Of a stretch of DNA of 64,000 nucleotides, positions 1-8,882 are shown piece after piece; position 1 is the stretch's first letter; the number at the start of each line of letters is the position of its first letter. Both the position numbers and the translations under genes were made by a program. The DNA is from Pseudaminobacter soli (ex Zhang et al. 2022) (lineage in GTDB: Bacteria; Pseudomonadota; Alphaproteobacteria; Rhizobiales; Rhizobiaceae), in contig NZ_JABVCF010000016.1 of NCBI RefSeq assembly GCF_014595955.1, positions 72,889 to 136,888 on the forward strand, written 5' to 3'. Below the pieces are notes generated by a model that searched no databases, was not told the DNA's origin, and was given only the letters and a program-made list of their open reading frames with translations.

Positions 1-328
1 AAGACCGAACTGGGTCGAAGTCAAATCTCCGGCTAGGGCAGCCTCCCCCGGATTTGGATCGAACAGCCTCCACGAGCTAGATGTCAGTGGTATGGAGGAT
101 ACTCGTCCGAGGCACGTCCGTTTAGGAGCGCGGCGTCAATGCTGGAAATGGCGCAAATTATGGCCTCGGCACCGACGATGTCCGCTTTTGGTGGACGAAC
201 CGGCCGTGCGAACGGCTGAGAAGCGGCGCAAAGCGGCCATTCGCAACGCGGACGGCGAAGGTCACTGATGGGGTCATTCCTGCGCATTGCCGGACGGATC
301 CACTTCATCCGCAGTTCGACTCCAGGAC

Positions 329-354
329 GGAGCGGGCGACAGAACGCCCGCTCC
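329..354 (-). terminator. Hairpin terminator after tarD
   Basis: A perfect 10-bp GC-rich stem (GGAGCGGGCG / CGCCCGCTCC) with a 6-nt loop lies 8 nt past the tarD stop codon. It can extend a few more pairs on the outside. There is no clear T-run on the minus strand, so it may be a 3'-end stabilising hairpin or a weak terminator for the tartrate operon. The stem is seen directly; the role is inferred from position. Confidence 0.6.
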
Positions 355-362
355 GGGTCTTA

Positions 363-1526
363 CTATTCGGCCAACTCGCGCATGACCTTGATGAGGTCCG
401 ACTTGCCTTCGAAGCCGATGCCCGGCAGTTCGGGCATGACGATATGGCCGTCCTCGACCTTCACGCCGTCCGGGAAACCGCCATAGGGTTGGAAGAGGTC
501 CGGGTAGCTCTCGTTGCCGCCAAGTCCGAGGCCCGCGGCGATGTTGAGCGACATCTGGTGGCCGCCGTGCGGGATGCAGCGGGACGGCGACCAGCCGAAT
601 TGCCGCAGGACATCCAGCGTCCGGAGATATTCGACCAGGCCATAGGACAGAGCGCAGTCGAACTGCAGGTAGTCGCGATCCGGACGCATGCCTCCATAGC
701 GGAGCAGGTTGCGGGCATCCTGGTGCGAGAAGAGATTTTCGCCAGTTGCCATCGGTGCGTCGTAGAACTCGGAGATCGCGGCCTGCAGGGCGTAGTCGAG
801 AGGATCGCCGATTTCCTCGTACCAGAACAGTGGATACTCGCGAAGCATCTTGGCGTAGGCGATGCCGGTCTCGAGATCGAAGCGACCATTGGCATCCACG
901 GCAAGCTGCGCCTGTGAACCGATCTCCTTCAAGACGGCTTCGATACGGCCGCGATCTTCATCGATCGGCGCGCCGCCGATCTTCATCTTGACGACGTTGT
1001 AGCCGCGGTAGAGGTAGCCCCGCATTTCAGCCTGCAGGGCGCTGTTATCCTTGCCGGGATAGTAGTAGCCGCCAGCGGCATAGACGAACACCTTCGGGTT
1101 CGCTTCCCTGCCCTTCATCTCCGCGAGAAGGCGGAAAAGCGGCTTACCTTCGATCTTCGCGACGGCATCCCAGACGGCCATGTCGATCGTGCCCACCGCG
1201 ACCGAGCGCTCGCCGTGGCCGCCGGGCTTCTCGTTCATCATCATCGTCGCCCAGATTTTGTGCGGGTCGAGATTGGTGCCCGCGTCATTCATCAGGCTTT
1301 CCGGTGATGCGTCCAGAATGCGGTTTCGGAACCGCTCGCGGATCAGGCCGCCCTGACCATAGCGGCCGTTGGAATTGAAGCCGTAGCCGACGACACGACG
1401 GCCGTCCTTGACCACGTCGGTGACAACTGCGACGAGGCTGGCCGTCATCTTGCTGAAGTCGATGTAGGCGTTGCGGATTGGCGAAGCGATTGGTTTGGTG
1501 ACCTCGCAGACCTCAACGATGCGCAT
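363..1526 (-). CDS. tarD: D(-)-tartrate dehydratase, enolase superfamily
   Basis: This 387-aa protein would dehydrate D-tartrate to oxaloacetate in the cytoplasm. It is a mandelate-racemase-type enolase-superfamily enzyme: N-terminal capping domain to about residue 125, then a beta/alpha barrel. The expected catalytic residues are present: the KMK motif with K182, metal ligands D211 (DANGRF), E237 and E263, and H320 in the PHGGHQ motif. These match the residues known for Bradyrhizobium TarD (K184, D213, E239, E265, H322) with a constant offset of two. The ATG has a GGAG Shine-Dalgarno about 7 nt upstream. It is the last gene of a minus-strand group holding a tartrate-type dehydrogenase and a TctABC importer, which supports the substrate. 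Another acid-sugar dehydratase is possible but less likely. Confidence 0.88.
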   Translation of the reverse strand: MRIVEVCEVTKPIASPIRNAYIDFSKMTASLVAVVTDVVKDGRRVVGYGFNSNGRYGQGGLIRERFRNRILDASPESLMNDAGTNLDPHKIWATMMMNEKPGGHGERSVAVGTIDMAVWDAVAKIEGKPLFRLLAEMKGREANPKVFVYAAGGYYYPGKDNSALQAEMRGYLYRGYNVVKMKIGGAPIDEDRGRIEAVLKEIGSQAQLAVDANGRFDLETGIAYAKMLREYPLFWYEEIGDPLDYALQAAISEFYDAPMATGENLFSHQDARNLLRYGGMRPDRDYLQFDCALSYGLVEYLRTLDVLRQFGWSPSRCIPHGGHQMSLNIAAGLGLGGNESYPDLFQPYGGFPDGVKVEDGHIVMPELPGIGFEGKSDLIKVMRELAE

Positions 1527-1562
1527 TTTGATACTCCGGTTCGGATAGAAGAAGTTGATGTC

Positions 1563-1814
1563 TCAGTGCAGGGCCTGGGGGGCCGCAGCGGTGATCTGGA
1601 GCGGGATGGCATGGAAGCTTGAGAGCGTGGTGCCGAGCGTCACGAAACCTGCTCCGGCAACGCCTGCAGATCCTTTCGAGGTAAGTATCAGGACGCCCAG
1701 GTTGACGAGTTGCCCTCCAATGCCGAGGAGAGCGCTTGTCGCCTGGGCGACGAAAACGGCCGCCCTGGTAAGATAGATGCACGTGCACCAGACCGACGAC
1801 CGATTTCTCGCCAT
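1563..1814 (-). CDS. Small hydrophobic protein in the tartrate operon
   Basis: This is an 83-aa reading frame of unknown function. It has a strong Shine-Dalgarno (AGGAGG) 9 nt before its ATG and ends 36 nt before tarD, so it looks translated within the same operon. The protein is hydrophobic with two Ala/Gly/Leu-rich stretches (about residues 18-45 and 50-78) that could cross or associate with the membrane. No family is recognised. About 295 nt upstream, up to the dehydrogenase stop, hold no other credible gene and may carry an internal promoter. It could still be a spurious frame. Confidence 0.5.
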   Translation of the reverse strand: MARNRSSVWCTCIYLTRAAVFVAQATSALLGIGGQLVNLGVLILTSKGSAGVAGAGFVTLGTTLSSFHAIPLQITAAAPQALH

Positions 1815-2109
1815 GGGCTACCTCCTCCTGATCCTCGTGCCGCACCTCCGCTGCGGATGGATGACCGATCAGGCCCTAGTACGGAAGGGATGGTCGACAC
1901 ACCAATGCTGATAGGAAACCTATCAGTGCCAATTCGGCATACACCCGCTGGCCTGCCACAAAGCTGCTGATGTCCTCAGATTCTAGTTCTTCTTAGGAAT
2001 CACCCGAAATTCGCTCGCTTTTCGGAATCGAGGGTCCTCTTCTCAACCCGACGCGCTGTTCACTTTTGGCATCAGCAGCGCATGAGTCTTTGTCATCCAG
2101 GAACTCGGC

Positions 2110-3195
2110 CTAGCTGAGGAAGTCCGCTACGGCCTTTCCGGAGGTGACTGTGTCCGCGCTGCCACCGAGATCACGGGTGCGCAAACGAGGGTCAGCGAGA
2201 GAAGCCTCGATCGCGGACATCACGGCGCTCGCAGCCTCCTGCTCCCCCAGGTGCTCGAGCATCATGGCCGCAGACCAGATTTGGCCGATCGGGTTTGCTA
2301 TGCCCTGTCCTGCTATGTCGGGAGCCGAGCCATGCACTGGTTCGAATAGGGACGGAAACTTCCTCTCGGGATTGATATTGCCGGATGGCGCGATGCCGAT
2401 CGTGCCTGTGCAGGCCGGGCCAAGATCGGAAAGGATGTCGCCGAAAAGGTTGGAAGCCACCACCACGTCGAACCGGTCTGGATTGAGAACGAAGTGCGCG
2501 CACAGGATGTCAATGTGATACTTGTCCCATACGATATCCGGGTAAGACTTTGCCATCTCTTCGACCCGCTCGTCCCAATAGGGCATGGTGATCGAGATGC
2601 CATTCGACTTCGTCGCCGACGTCAATCTCTTCCTGGGGCGACTCTGCGCGAGGTCGAAGGCGAAACGAAGGATTCGATCGACGCCTATCCTCGTCATCAC
2701 GGTCTCCTGGACGACCGTCTCCCGTTCCGTGCCAGGAAAGATCTTGCCGCCGATGGACGAGTACTCCCCTTCTGTATTCTCACGCACGACGTAGAAGTCG
2801 ATGTCACCCGGGGCACGGCCCGCCAGCGGAGATGTCACGCCAGGCATCAGGCGCACGGGCCGCAGGCTGACATACTGATCGAACTCCCTGCGGAACTGGA
2901 TTAGGGATCCCCAGAGCGAGATGTGATCCGGCACCACTTCGGGCCAGCCCACCGCTCCAAAGAAGATGGCGTCGTGCCCGCCGATCTGGGTCTTCCAGTC
3001 CTCCGGCATCATCCGCTCGTGCTTCACGTAGTAGTCGCACGAGGCAAAATCGAATGTGTCGATCTGGAGCTCGAAGCCGTACTTCTTGGATGCGGCTTCA
3101 AGGATACGCAGTCCTTCCGGGACCACCTCTTTGCCGATGCCATCCCCGGCGATGGACGCGATCCTGTGGATTCGGTTAGTTCTGATCACAGTCAT
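2110..3195 (-). CDS. ttuC: Tartrate dehydrogenase/decarboxylase (TtuC/DmlA family)
   Basis: This is a 361-aa NAD- and Mn-dependent hydroxyacid dehydrogenase-decarboxylase of the isocitrate/isopropylmalate dehydrogenase family. It oxidises tartrate and/or D-malate. Seen: the nucleotide-domain start GDGIGKEVVPEG near residue 20, the central RENTEGEYSSIGG segment of tartrate/malate members, and the metal-site motif NLFGDILSDLGP around residue 250. The length is normal. The ATG at 3195 is preferred over an in-frame TTG at 3207 because a GGA-type ribosome site precedes it. It lies 17 nt after tctA and upstream of tarD. The exact split between tartrate and D-malate activity cannot be read from sequence. 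Confidence 0.8.
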   Translation of the reverse strand: MTVIRTNRIHRIASIAGDGIGKEVVPEGLRILEAASKKYGFELQIDTFDFASCDYYVKHERMMPEDWKTQIGGHDAIFFGAVGWPEVVPDHISLWGSLIQFRREFDQYVSLRPVRLMPGVTSPLAGRAPGDIDFYVVRENTEGEYSSIGGKIFPGTERETVVQETVMTRIGVDRILRFAFDLAQSRPRKRLTSATKSNGISITMPYWDERVEEMAKSYPDIVWDKYHIDILCAHFVLNPDRFDVVVASNLFGDILSDLGPACTGTIGIAPSGNINPERKFPSLFEPVHGSAPDIAGQGIANPIGQIWSAAMMLEHLGEQEAASAVMSAIEASLADPRLRTRDLGGSADTVTSGKAVADFLS

Positions 3196-3212
3196 GTCTT
3201 GTTCCAATTTCG

Positions 3213-4724
3213 TCAGTCTTCCTCAACGAAGACTTCCTTGCGGCGTTTTGCGATGGTTGGGAGAAAGGCGATTGATAAGACGGCAAGTGCGACCGCCAGC
3301 AGTCCGGCACTGATCGGCCTGTTCAAGAAGATCATTACGTCGCCGTGCGAGATCGTCATCGCCCTGCGAAGATGTTCCTCGAGCAGAGGGCCGAGAACGA
3401 ATCCCAGCAGCATCGGTGCCGGCTCGAACTCAAGCTTTGAAAGCACGTAGCCGAAGATCCCGAAGGCCGCCATGACGTAGAGGTCGAACGTATTGGAGTT
3501 GACGCTGTAGACACCGATCGATGCGAACGCGAGGATTGCCGGAAACAGCACCGTGTAAGGGACAGTCAGCAGCCTCACCCATAGGCCGATCAGCGGCAGG
3601 TTCAGAACGACGAGCAGAAGATTGCCGATCCACATGGAGGCGATCAGCCCCCAGAACAGGACTGGCTGCGATGTTGCGACCTGAGGGCCAGGGACAATAC
3701 CCTGGATGATCATCGCACCGATCATGAGAGCCATGACAGGATTGGCAGGAACGCCGAGAGTCAGCATCGGTATGAAGGACGTCTGAGCGCCAGCATTGTT
3801 GGCGGCTTCAGGGCCCGCGACGCCCTCGATCGCTCCCTGGCCGAAGCGATCCGGCGACTTGGAGATCTTTTTCTCCAGCGCATAGGAAGCAAAGGATGCG
3901 AGAATTGCGCCGCCGCCCGGAAGGACTCCAAGCGCCGAGCCAAGCGCGGTACCGCGGCATGCGGGGGCGATCATCGCCTTGAAATCCGCCCTGCTCGGCC
4001 AGAGGCCTGCCACCCGCTTGATGACCGCCGTCCTCTCAATCGTCGTTTCCAGGTTGCGGAGGATCTCGGCGATTCCGAAGATACCAACGGCGACGGCTAC
4101 GAAGTTCAAACCGTCAGCCAGTTCCGGCCGACCGAGCGTAAAACGCATCGCTCCGGTGTTGATGTCCGTCCCGACCAGGCCGAAGATCAGCCCCATCGAG
4201 ACCATTGCGATGGTCTTGAGAACGGATCCGCTGGCAAGGACGATCGACGCCGCCAGTCCCAGCACCATCAGGCCGAAGTACTCGGGAGAGCCGAATCTTA
4301 ACGCAATGGATGTCAGAGGTGGCGCAAGGGCGGCCACCACGACCGTCGCGATCGTGCCCGCGAAGAAGGAACTCAGAGCTGCCGCCGCGAGCGCTGGCCC
4401 GGCCCTTCCCTGTCGCGCCATCTGATATCCGTCCAGAGCCGTGACCGCGGAAGAGGATTCGCCGGGAAGGTTGATCAGGATCGCCGTCGTCGATCCGCCA
4501 TACTGGGCTCCGTAGTAGATCCCTGCAAGCATGATCAGGGATGTCTCTGGCGACAGGGACAGCGTGATCGGCAGAAGCATCGCGATCGTCGCCGTCGGCC
4601 CGATTCCGGGAAGGACGCCGACCAACGTTCCAAGCAAGGCCCCGACGAAGCAGAAGAGAATGTTGTGGGGCGTGATGGCGGCGCTCATTCCGAGCGCCAA
4701 GTTGCTAATGAGATCCACTGTCAC
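3213..4724 (-). CDS. tctA: Tripartite tricarboxylate transporter, large membrane subunit TctA
   Basis: This is the 503-aa large permease of a TctABC secondary importer, with about 11-12 membrane helices. The family signature VGVLPGIGPTATIAMLLP is near residue 36 and a second such repeat, GVLPGGGAILASFASY, is near 265. Translation starts at a GTG directly after the tctB stop codon, with GGAG five nt upstream, so the two are translationally coupled. The linked tartrate enzymes suggest the substrate is tartrate or a related C4 dicarboxylate rather than citrate. This is inferred from context. Confidence 0.9.
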   Translation of the reverse strand: MTVDLISNLALGMSAAITPHNILFCFVGALLGTLVGVLPGIGPTATIAMLLPITLSLSPETSLIMLAGIYYGAQYGGSTTAILINLPGESSSAVTALDGYQMARQGRAGPALAAAALSSFFAGTIATVVVAALAPPLTSIALRFGSPEYFGLMVLGLAASIVLASGSVLKTIAMVSMGLIFGLVGTDINTGAMRFTLGRPELADGLNFVAVAVGIFGIAEILRNLETTIERTAVIKRVAGLWPSRADFKAMIAPACRGTALGSALGVLPGGGAILASFASYALEKKISKSPDRFGQGAIEGVAGPEAANNAGAQTSFIPMLTLGVPANPVMALMIGAMIIQGIVPGPQVATSQPVLFWGLIASMWIGNLLLVVLNLPLIGLWVRLLTVPYTVLFPAILAFASIGVYSVNSNTFDLYVMAAFGIFGYVLSKLEFEPAPMLLGFVLGPLLEEHLRRAMTISHGDVMIFLNRPISAGLLAVALAVLSIAFLPTIAKRRKEVFVEED

Positions 4725-5177
4725 TCACACTCCAATCCACGGTCCGACGAGACGGACGGGAAGGCCGAGTCCATAGTAGAAGACGGCAAGACAGAAGGCC
4801 GTTATGGCCACCGCTATGATCAGGGCGGCAAGAGGTCTCTGACCTTTTGCGGCCATGGCGGCGGAAAGCGTCGTCAAAGCCACCGCAGGCACAAATCCAA
4901 GGCCGCGGACTGTGAGACCGAACAGGATGGGCGCTACGATGATTGCTGCGACCGCGCGGATGGGCGCCACCTGCGGCCGGAATGGCATGCTAACCGTAAG
5001 GGCCTTGATGCCGATGGCTGCACCGATCGATGCGATCAGGATCGACAATACAAGCGGAAAGTAGCCCGGGCCCATCCTCAATGCGCTCCCGACATTCATT
5101 CCGTAGAATGAGGTCAGTCCGAACCCGAGCCCTACCGATAGCAGCACGCATGCCGCAGTAAGGTTTTTCGTATCCAT
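4725..5177 (-). CDS. tctB: Tripartite tricarboxylate transporter, small membrane subunit TctB
   Basis: This is a 150-aa small permease subunit with four predicted hydrophobic helices and the family's N-terminal GPGYFPLVL motif after the first helix. The start MDTKNL is chosen because GAGG sits about 7 nt upstream; a longer frame begins at 5204 but runs into the palindrome. It sits between tctC and tctA, as is usual in this family. Confidence 0.85.
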   Translation of the reverse strand: MDTKNLTAACVLLSVGLGFGLTSFYGMNVGSALRMGPGYFPLVLSILIASIGAAIGIKALTVSMPFRPQVAPIRAVAAIIVAPILFGLTVRGLGFVPAVALTTLSAAMAAKGQRPLAALIIAVAITAFCLAVFYYGLGLPVRLVGPWIGV

Positions 5178-5188
5178 TGGAGTACCTC

Positions 5189-5218
5189 GTGTCGGCTCAG
5201 GCATGCCTGAGCCGACAC
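5189..5218. promoter_or_regulatory. Perfect 30-bp palindrome between tctC and tctB
   Basis: GTGTCGGCTCAGGCA is followed at once by its exact reverse complement, giving a 15-bp stem in the transcript. It starts 7 nt past the tctC stop and ends just before the tctB ribosome site. Such hairpins after a binding-protein gene often protect the upstream mRNA or reduce read-through, so that more binding protein than permease is made. The palindrome is seen; the function is inferred. A protein-binding operator is an alternative. Confidence 0.75.
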
Positions 5219-5225
5219 GCCGGCC

Positions 5226-6191
5226 TTAGTCGGCGAACTGGCCGGCGGCCTTGATGATCGGATCCCAGCGCTTGATCTCGCTGTCCAGCTTGGTGTGAAG
5301 GGCCTCGGGGGTCGCCTGATCCTTCGCGGCCGGAATGGTCGCGATCTGCGCGAACCGCTCCTTGAGAGTCGAATCCTCCATTGCGGCCTGCAGAGCTGAA
5401 GTCAGCTTTTCGATGACTTCCTTCGGCGTACCCTTGGGAGCGTAGACGCCGTGCCAGACACCGAGCTTGAAGCTTGGAAGCCCTGCCTCCGCAGTCGTCG
5501 GCAGATCAGGCAAGGCATCGGCCCTCGCCTCGCTTGTGATTGTGTAGGCCTTCACCTGGTCCTGCGTGATCGGTCCGACCGTGTTCGTTGCCTGGTCGCA
5601 CGTCATGTCGATCTGCTTGCCGATGAGATCCGTCATGATCGGACCGTTGCCCTTGTAAGGAACGGTCGTCATCTGCGTGCCGATCGTCGACATGAAGAGC
5701 GTACCGCAAAGATGGGAGGCTGCCCCAAGTCCTGCATGGGCGTAGGTGACGTTGGTGCCGTTCTGCTTGATGAAGGCAACGAGGTCCTCGAAGGTCTTCG
5801 GCTCAAAGTCGGAGCGAGCGATGACAGTCATAGGCGCGTCGCTGACCAGCCCAATCGGCTCGAATGCCTCCAAAGGCTTGTAGGGAAGCTGGCGATACAG
5901 CGCGGGCGCCGTCGCCATCCCGATGTGATGGACGAGAACCGTGTATCCGTCAGGCTCGGCTTCCGCGACACGGCGGGCACCGATGGTCCCACCGGCTCCC
6001 GCGACGTTCTCGACCACAATCTGCTGTCCGAGTGACTTGGACATTGCATCCGCGGTAAGGCGTGCAATCGTGTCGGTGGGGCCGCCTGCGGCGTACGGCA
6101 CGACCATGAAGATGCTGCGCTCGGGGTAGTCGGCCGCGAAAACCTGACTGACGGAAAGCGCGAGCGCAGCTATCGTGACGGTGAGCTTCAT
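5226..6191 (-). CDS. tctC: Tripartite tricarboxylate transporter, periplasmic binding protein TctC
   Basis: This is a 321-aa periplasmic solute-binding protein of the Bug/TctC family. It has a Sec signal peptide (MKLTVTIAALALSVSQVFA, cleavage after AFA-like residues at about 19) and the family motif VPYAAGGPTDTIAR near residue 31, followed by VVENVAGAGGTIGA. It is the first gene of the minus-strand tartrate operon and is divergent from the LysR gene. The substrate is probably tartrate, judged from its neighbours. Confidence 0.9.
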   Translation of the reverse strand: MKLTVTIAALALSVSQVFAADYPERSIFMVVPYAAGGPTDTIARLTADAMSKSLGQQIVVENVAGAGGTIGARRVAEAEPDGYTVLVHHIGMATAPALYRQLPYKPLEAFEPIGLVSDAPMTVIARSDFEPKTFEDLVAFIKQNGTNVTYAHAGLGAASHLCGTLFMSTIGTQMTTVPYKGNGPIMTDLIGKQIDMTCDQATNTVGPITQDQVKAYTITSEARADALPDLPTTAEAGLPSFKLGVWHGVYAPKGTPKEVIEKLTSALQAAMEDSTLKERFAQIATIPAAKDQATPEALHTKLDSEIKRWDPIIKAAGQFAD

Positions 6192-6257
6192 TTTTTCTTC
6201 CTCCTCAACCTGCCGTTGACTTCAACAACGGCACTCCTCGCCGGACCTTTACTGACA

Positions 6258-6281
6258 ATCGGTAGACGGTCCAATGCCGAT
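6258..6281. promoter_or_regulatory. Candidate LysR operator
   Basis: The 125-bp tctC/lysR divergent region contains the dyad ATCGG-N14-CCGAT. LysR regulators usually bind an interrupted dyad of about this size in the shared promoter region. The dyad is seen; the binding is inferred. Confidence 0.35.
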
Positions 6282-6316
6282 CCGGCTTCATTTGATGCCA
6301 CTCGTGAGGAGATGAG

Positions 6317-7225
6317 ATGGATATTGCCTGGCTTTCCGACCTGCGCGCTCTTGCGGAGACGTTGAACTTTTCAAGAGCCGCCGAACTGCGGAACATTACC
6401 CAGCCTGCCTTCGGCCGCAGGATCAGGGCGCTCGAAGAATGGAGCGGCGCACCGCTGGTCGACCGCTCCACGCACCGCCTAAAGATCACGCCGGCCGGGG
6501 AGATCATGCTTTCCGCCGCGAAGGACGTCGTGCAGCGCCTTGAAAGGGCAAAACACGAACTTGACCAAGCGCGAGCCGCCAGTGCTACGCTGACTTTTGC
6601 CGCAACTCACGCCCTCTCGTTCACGTTCTTTCCTGGATGGGTCCAGAGCCTCGGTTCTTCCACGACGACCGTGCCGATACGCCTTCTGTCCGATAACATG
6701 AACGAGTGCGAGAAGATGATGGCGGAGGGCCGTGCCCAGTTCCTTCTTTGCCATCACCATCCGGACAGCGAGATCCGCCTGCACGAGACGGACTTCAAGC
6801 ACGTAGAACTGGCAAGTGATCTCCTCGTTCCTGTCGCCATGCGTACTGAAACGGGAGCACCGATCCACAGACTCCCCGGCACGCCTGAAGAACCCGTGCC
6901 GCATATCGCCTTCGACGAGAAGTCCGGGATGGGGCGGATTCTAGCAGCCACAATTCCTGCCCGTCCGGGACATCTGCGTCTTGCTCCGGTCTTCACCTCC
7001 CATCTTGCCATGGTGCTGAAGGCTCTGGTTCTTGAGGGCAAAGGTGTTGCCTGGATCCCCGAGAGCCTGGCGAATTCCGAACTTGGAGATGATGGAAAAC
7101 TCGCGCTCGCGGGCGACGATGAATGGGCGGTCGCCGTAAAGATCGTGCTCATCCGGCCTCGGGCGAGGATGACGGAACTTGCCGAACAATTCTGGTCGAC
7201 AGTGATGTTGGCCCGGAAGAGATAG
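6317..7225 (+). CDS. LysR-family regulator of the tartrate cluster
   Basis: This 302-aa regulator has the LysR winged helix at residues 1-60 (NFSRAAELRNITQPAFGRRI) and a C-terminal substrate-binding domain. The start ATG has a GAGGAGATG-type ribosome site close upstream. It is divergent from tctC with 125 bp between them, the normal layout for a LysR activator of the adjacent operon, so it probably senses tartrate or a pathway intermediate. The N-terminus resembles the YjiE/HypT branch of the family, so another inducer is possible. Confidence 0.85.
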   Translation: MDIAWLSDLRALAETLNFSRAAELRNITQPAFGRRIRALEEWSGAPLVDRSTHRLKITPAGEIMLSAAKDVVQRLERAKHELDQARAASATLTFAATHALSFTFFPGWVQSLGSSTTTVPIRLLSDNMNECEKMMAEGRAQFLLCHHHPDSEIRLHETDFKHVELASDLLVPVAMRTETGAPIHRLPGTPEEPVPHIAFDEKSGMGRILAATIPARPGHLRLAPVFTSHLAMVLKALVLEGKGVAWIPESLANSELGDDGKLALAGDDEWAVAVKIVLIRPRARMTELAEQFWSTVMLARKR

Positions 7226-7863
7226 GATCCAGGTTGAGGCTATGGGGCGATCCGTTTGCCTGTGATGATCGACAAGGGGCGCGGGCTCAAAAATCTGGTC
7301 ACGACGGCAGCCAGACCACGCGCGGCCTGAAGCGATCCCTGTCCGATCCACGATCTACGATCCGTGATCAGGGCGGGTTAAACGCTTGCTTTCGTACCGC
7401 ACACGATCCTTCAGGAGTTCCCTAGCAAGGGCAGCTCTGGGTCAGATCTTCGCTTTGAGGAAGCATTCGACGATGCCCCTCTACTCCGCTGCTGAAGGAT
7501 TCAAATGCGCCAGAACCGGCCTTTCAAGCCAGTGCTGTCGAACGACCTGTCTGGGTCGATTCCGGACCGACGGCTTTCGGTCGACAGGATGCTGAAGCGG
7601 ACACTAACTCAAGCACCTTGGTCGGATGGCCGAACGGTGGCCACTGTCTCTGGCGGCGGCCGCCGTCGTGAAGGAAAGGCGACGAGGGCGCGCTGGCGCG
7701 CTCCTCGACAGATTCGTGACGAAGGACGCCAGGATCATGTCCGAGGATGACAACGCGATCGCTAAGGCGGTCTCAGGAAATGTCGATTGGCCGCTTCGGG
7801 ACGATATCATGCTTTCCTGTAGCCCGGCGGGGGGGTGATTGATTTCAGCCCCTCCAGTCCCGG
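7226..7863. other. No credible gene
   Basis: These 640 bases hold only short frames with Arg/Ser-rich composition typical of non-coding readings. None has a good ribosome site or a recognisable domain. The stretch separates the tartrate cluster from the decaying redox block. Confidence 0.6.
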
Positions 7864-8676
7864 TTAGGTCGCCAGCGATGGTGGCAGTTGCGGCCCCACG
7901 GGCACTATTCCGGTCGGGTTCAGCTTCTTGATCGAGTAATAGCCGCGCTTGAAATGATCGATGTCGACCGTGTCCCGAACCTCGGAGATGGACAGGATGC
8001 GCGCCTGATAGGCGCTGAGCGCAGGGTAGTCCGCGATGCGGCGGAGGTTGCACTTGAAGAGCGTATGATAGGCAACATCGAAGCGCACCAGCGTCACGAA
8101 GAGCCGGATGTCGGCTTCCGTCAGACGTTCGCCCAGCAGAAAGTCACGGCCGTCGGCGAGCCGTGACTCCAGTTCATCGAGCATGGCGAAGACCTCGTGA
8201 AAGGCTTTCTCGTAGGCCTCCTGGGTCCTGGCGAAGCCCGCGCGATAGACGCCATTGTTGAGGCGCGGGTCGATGCGAGCGTTCAGCGCGTCGATCTCTT
8301 CTTGCAGGTCCGCGGGATACAGCTCGAAGCTGTGATCGGCGAGGTCGCCAAAACCGGAGTTCATCATTCGCAGGATGTCGGCCGACTCGTTGTTGACGAT
8401 CGTGCTGCGCTTCTTGTCCCAGAGGACCGGCACCGTCGCCCGGCCGGAGATGGCGGGATCGGCGCGGGTATAGAGTTCGTGCAGGTAGGTGGCGCCGTTC
8501 ACGGTGTCGTGGTCGGCGCCCGGATAGTCGCCGAACCGCCAGCCCTGATCCGTCAAGGCGGGCTCGACGACCGACACCGAGATCACGTTCTCCAGCTTCT
8601 TGAGCTTGCGCCCGATCAGGGTGCGCGAGGCACACGGGCAGATCAGCGCGACATAGAGGTGGTAGCGCCGCCCGTC
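7864..8676 (-). pseudogene. N-truncated glutathionyl-hydroquinone reductase
   Basis: The frame encodes the body of an Xi-class glutathione transferase (glutathionyl-hydroquinone reductase, YqjG/PcpF family). The family motifs TYLHELY, VPVLWDKK, SADILRMMN and a C-terminal helical domain ending in the RGYYSIKKLNPTGIVP-like tail are visible. About 50 N-terminal residues are missing. The first recognisable residues are RRYHLYVALICPCASR, where the family normally has CPWAHR, so the Trp and His flanking the catalytic Cys are changed. The only start inside the good frame is a GTG at 8586, past the active site. The 5' end is joined to an aldo/keto reductase stub. I judge it non-functional; a truncated protein could still be made. 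Confidence 0.75.
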
Positions 8677-8859
8677 ATGCCCGGTGCCCAGGCCGAATAG
8701 ACGTCCGCGGTATCCACGGCGTTGAAGCCCCTGTCGACGAAGTGATCAAGCTGCTCGAAAGACCGGTCGCGATCGGCCGTCCAGCCGAAGATTGCCGCCG
8801 AACACCAGCGGGGCGATGACGATGCCGGAGCCGCCGAGTTCACGTTTTTCCATGATCAT
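8672..8859 (-). pseudogene. Aldo/keto reductase N-terminal stub, frameshifted
   Basis: Starting at ATG 8859 the minus strand reads MIMEKRELGGSGIVIAPLVFGGN, the start of an aldo/keto reductase. A small deletion near 8790 shifts the frame; in the next frame the sequence continues as FGWTADRDRSFEQLDHF and NAVDTADVYSAWAPG, the conserved catalytic-Asp region of the family. The match stops abruptly near 8672, where the glutathionyl-hydroquinone reductase begins. A deletion has therefore fused two genes. No downstream AKR sequence remains. Confidence 0.75.
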
Positions 8860-8882
8860 GTTTCTTTCCGCGTTGCTTTAGT

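Noticed and set aside
1513..1845. 110-codon frame over the small tartrate-operon gene
   Set aside because: The alternative frame at 1563-1814 has the strong ribosome site and ends before tarD; this one overlaps tarD and is Arg/His-rich.
7604..8053. 149-codon frame overlapping the 3' end of the hydroquinone reductase remnant
   Set aside because: It has low-complexity composition with no recognisable family, and it overlaps a frame with clear family motifs.
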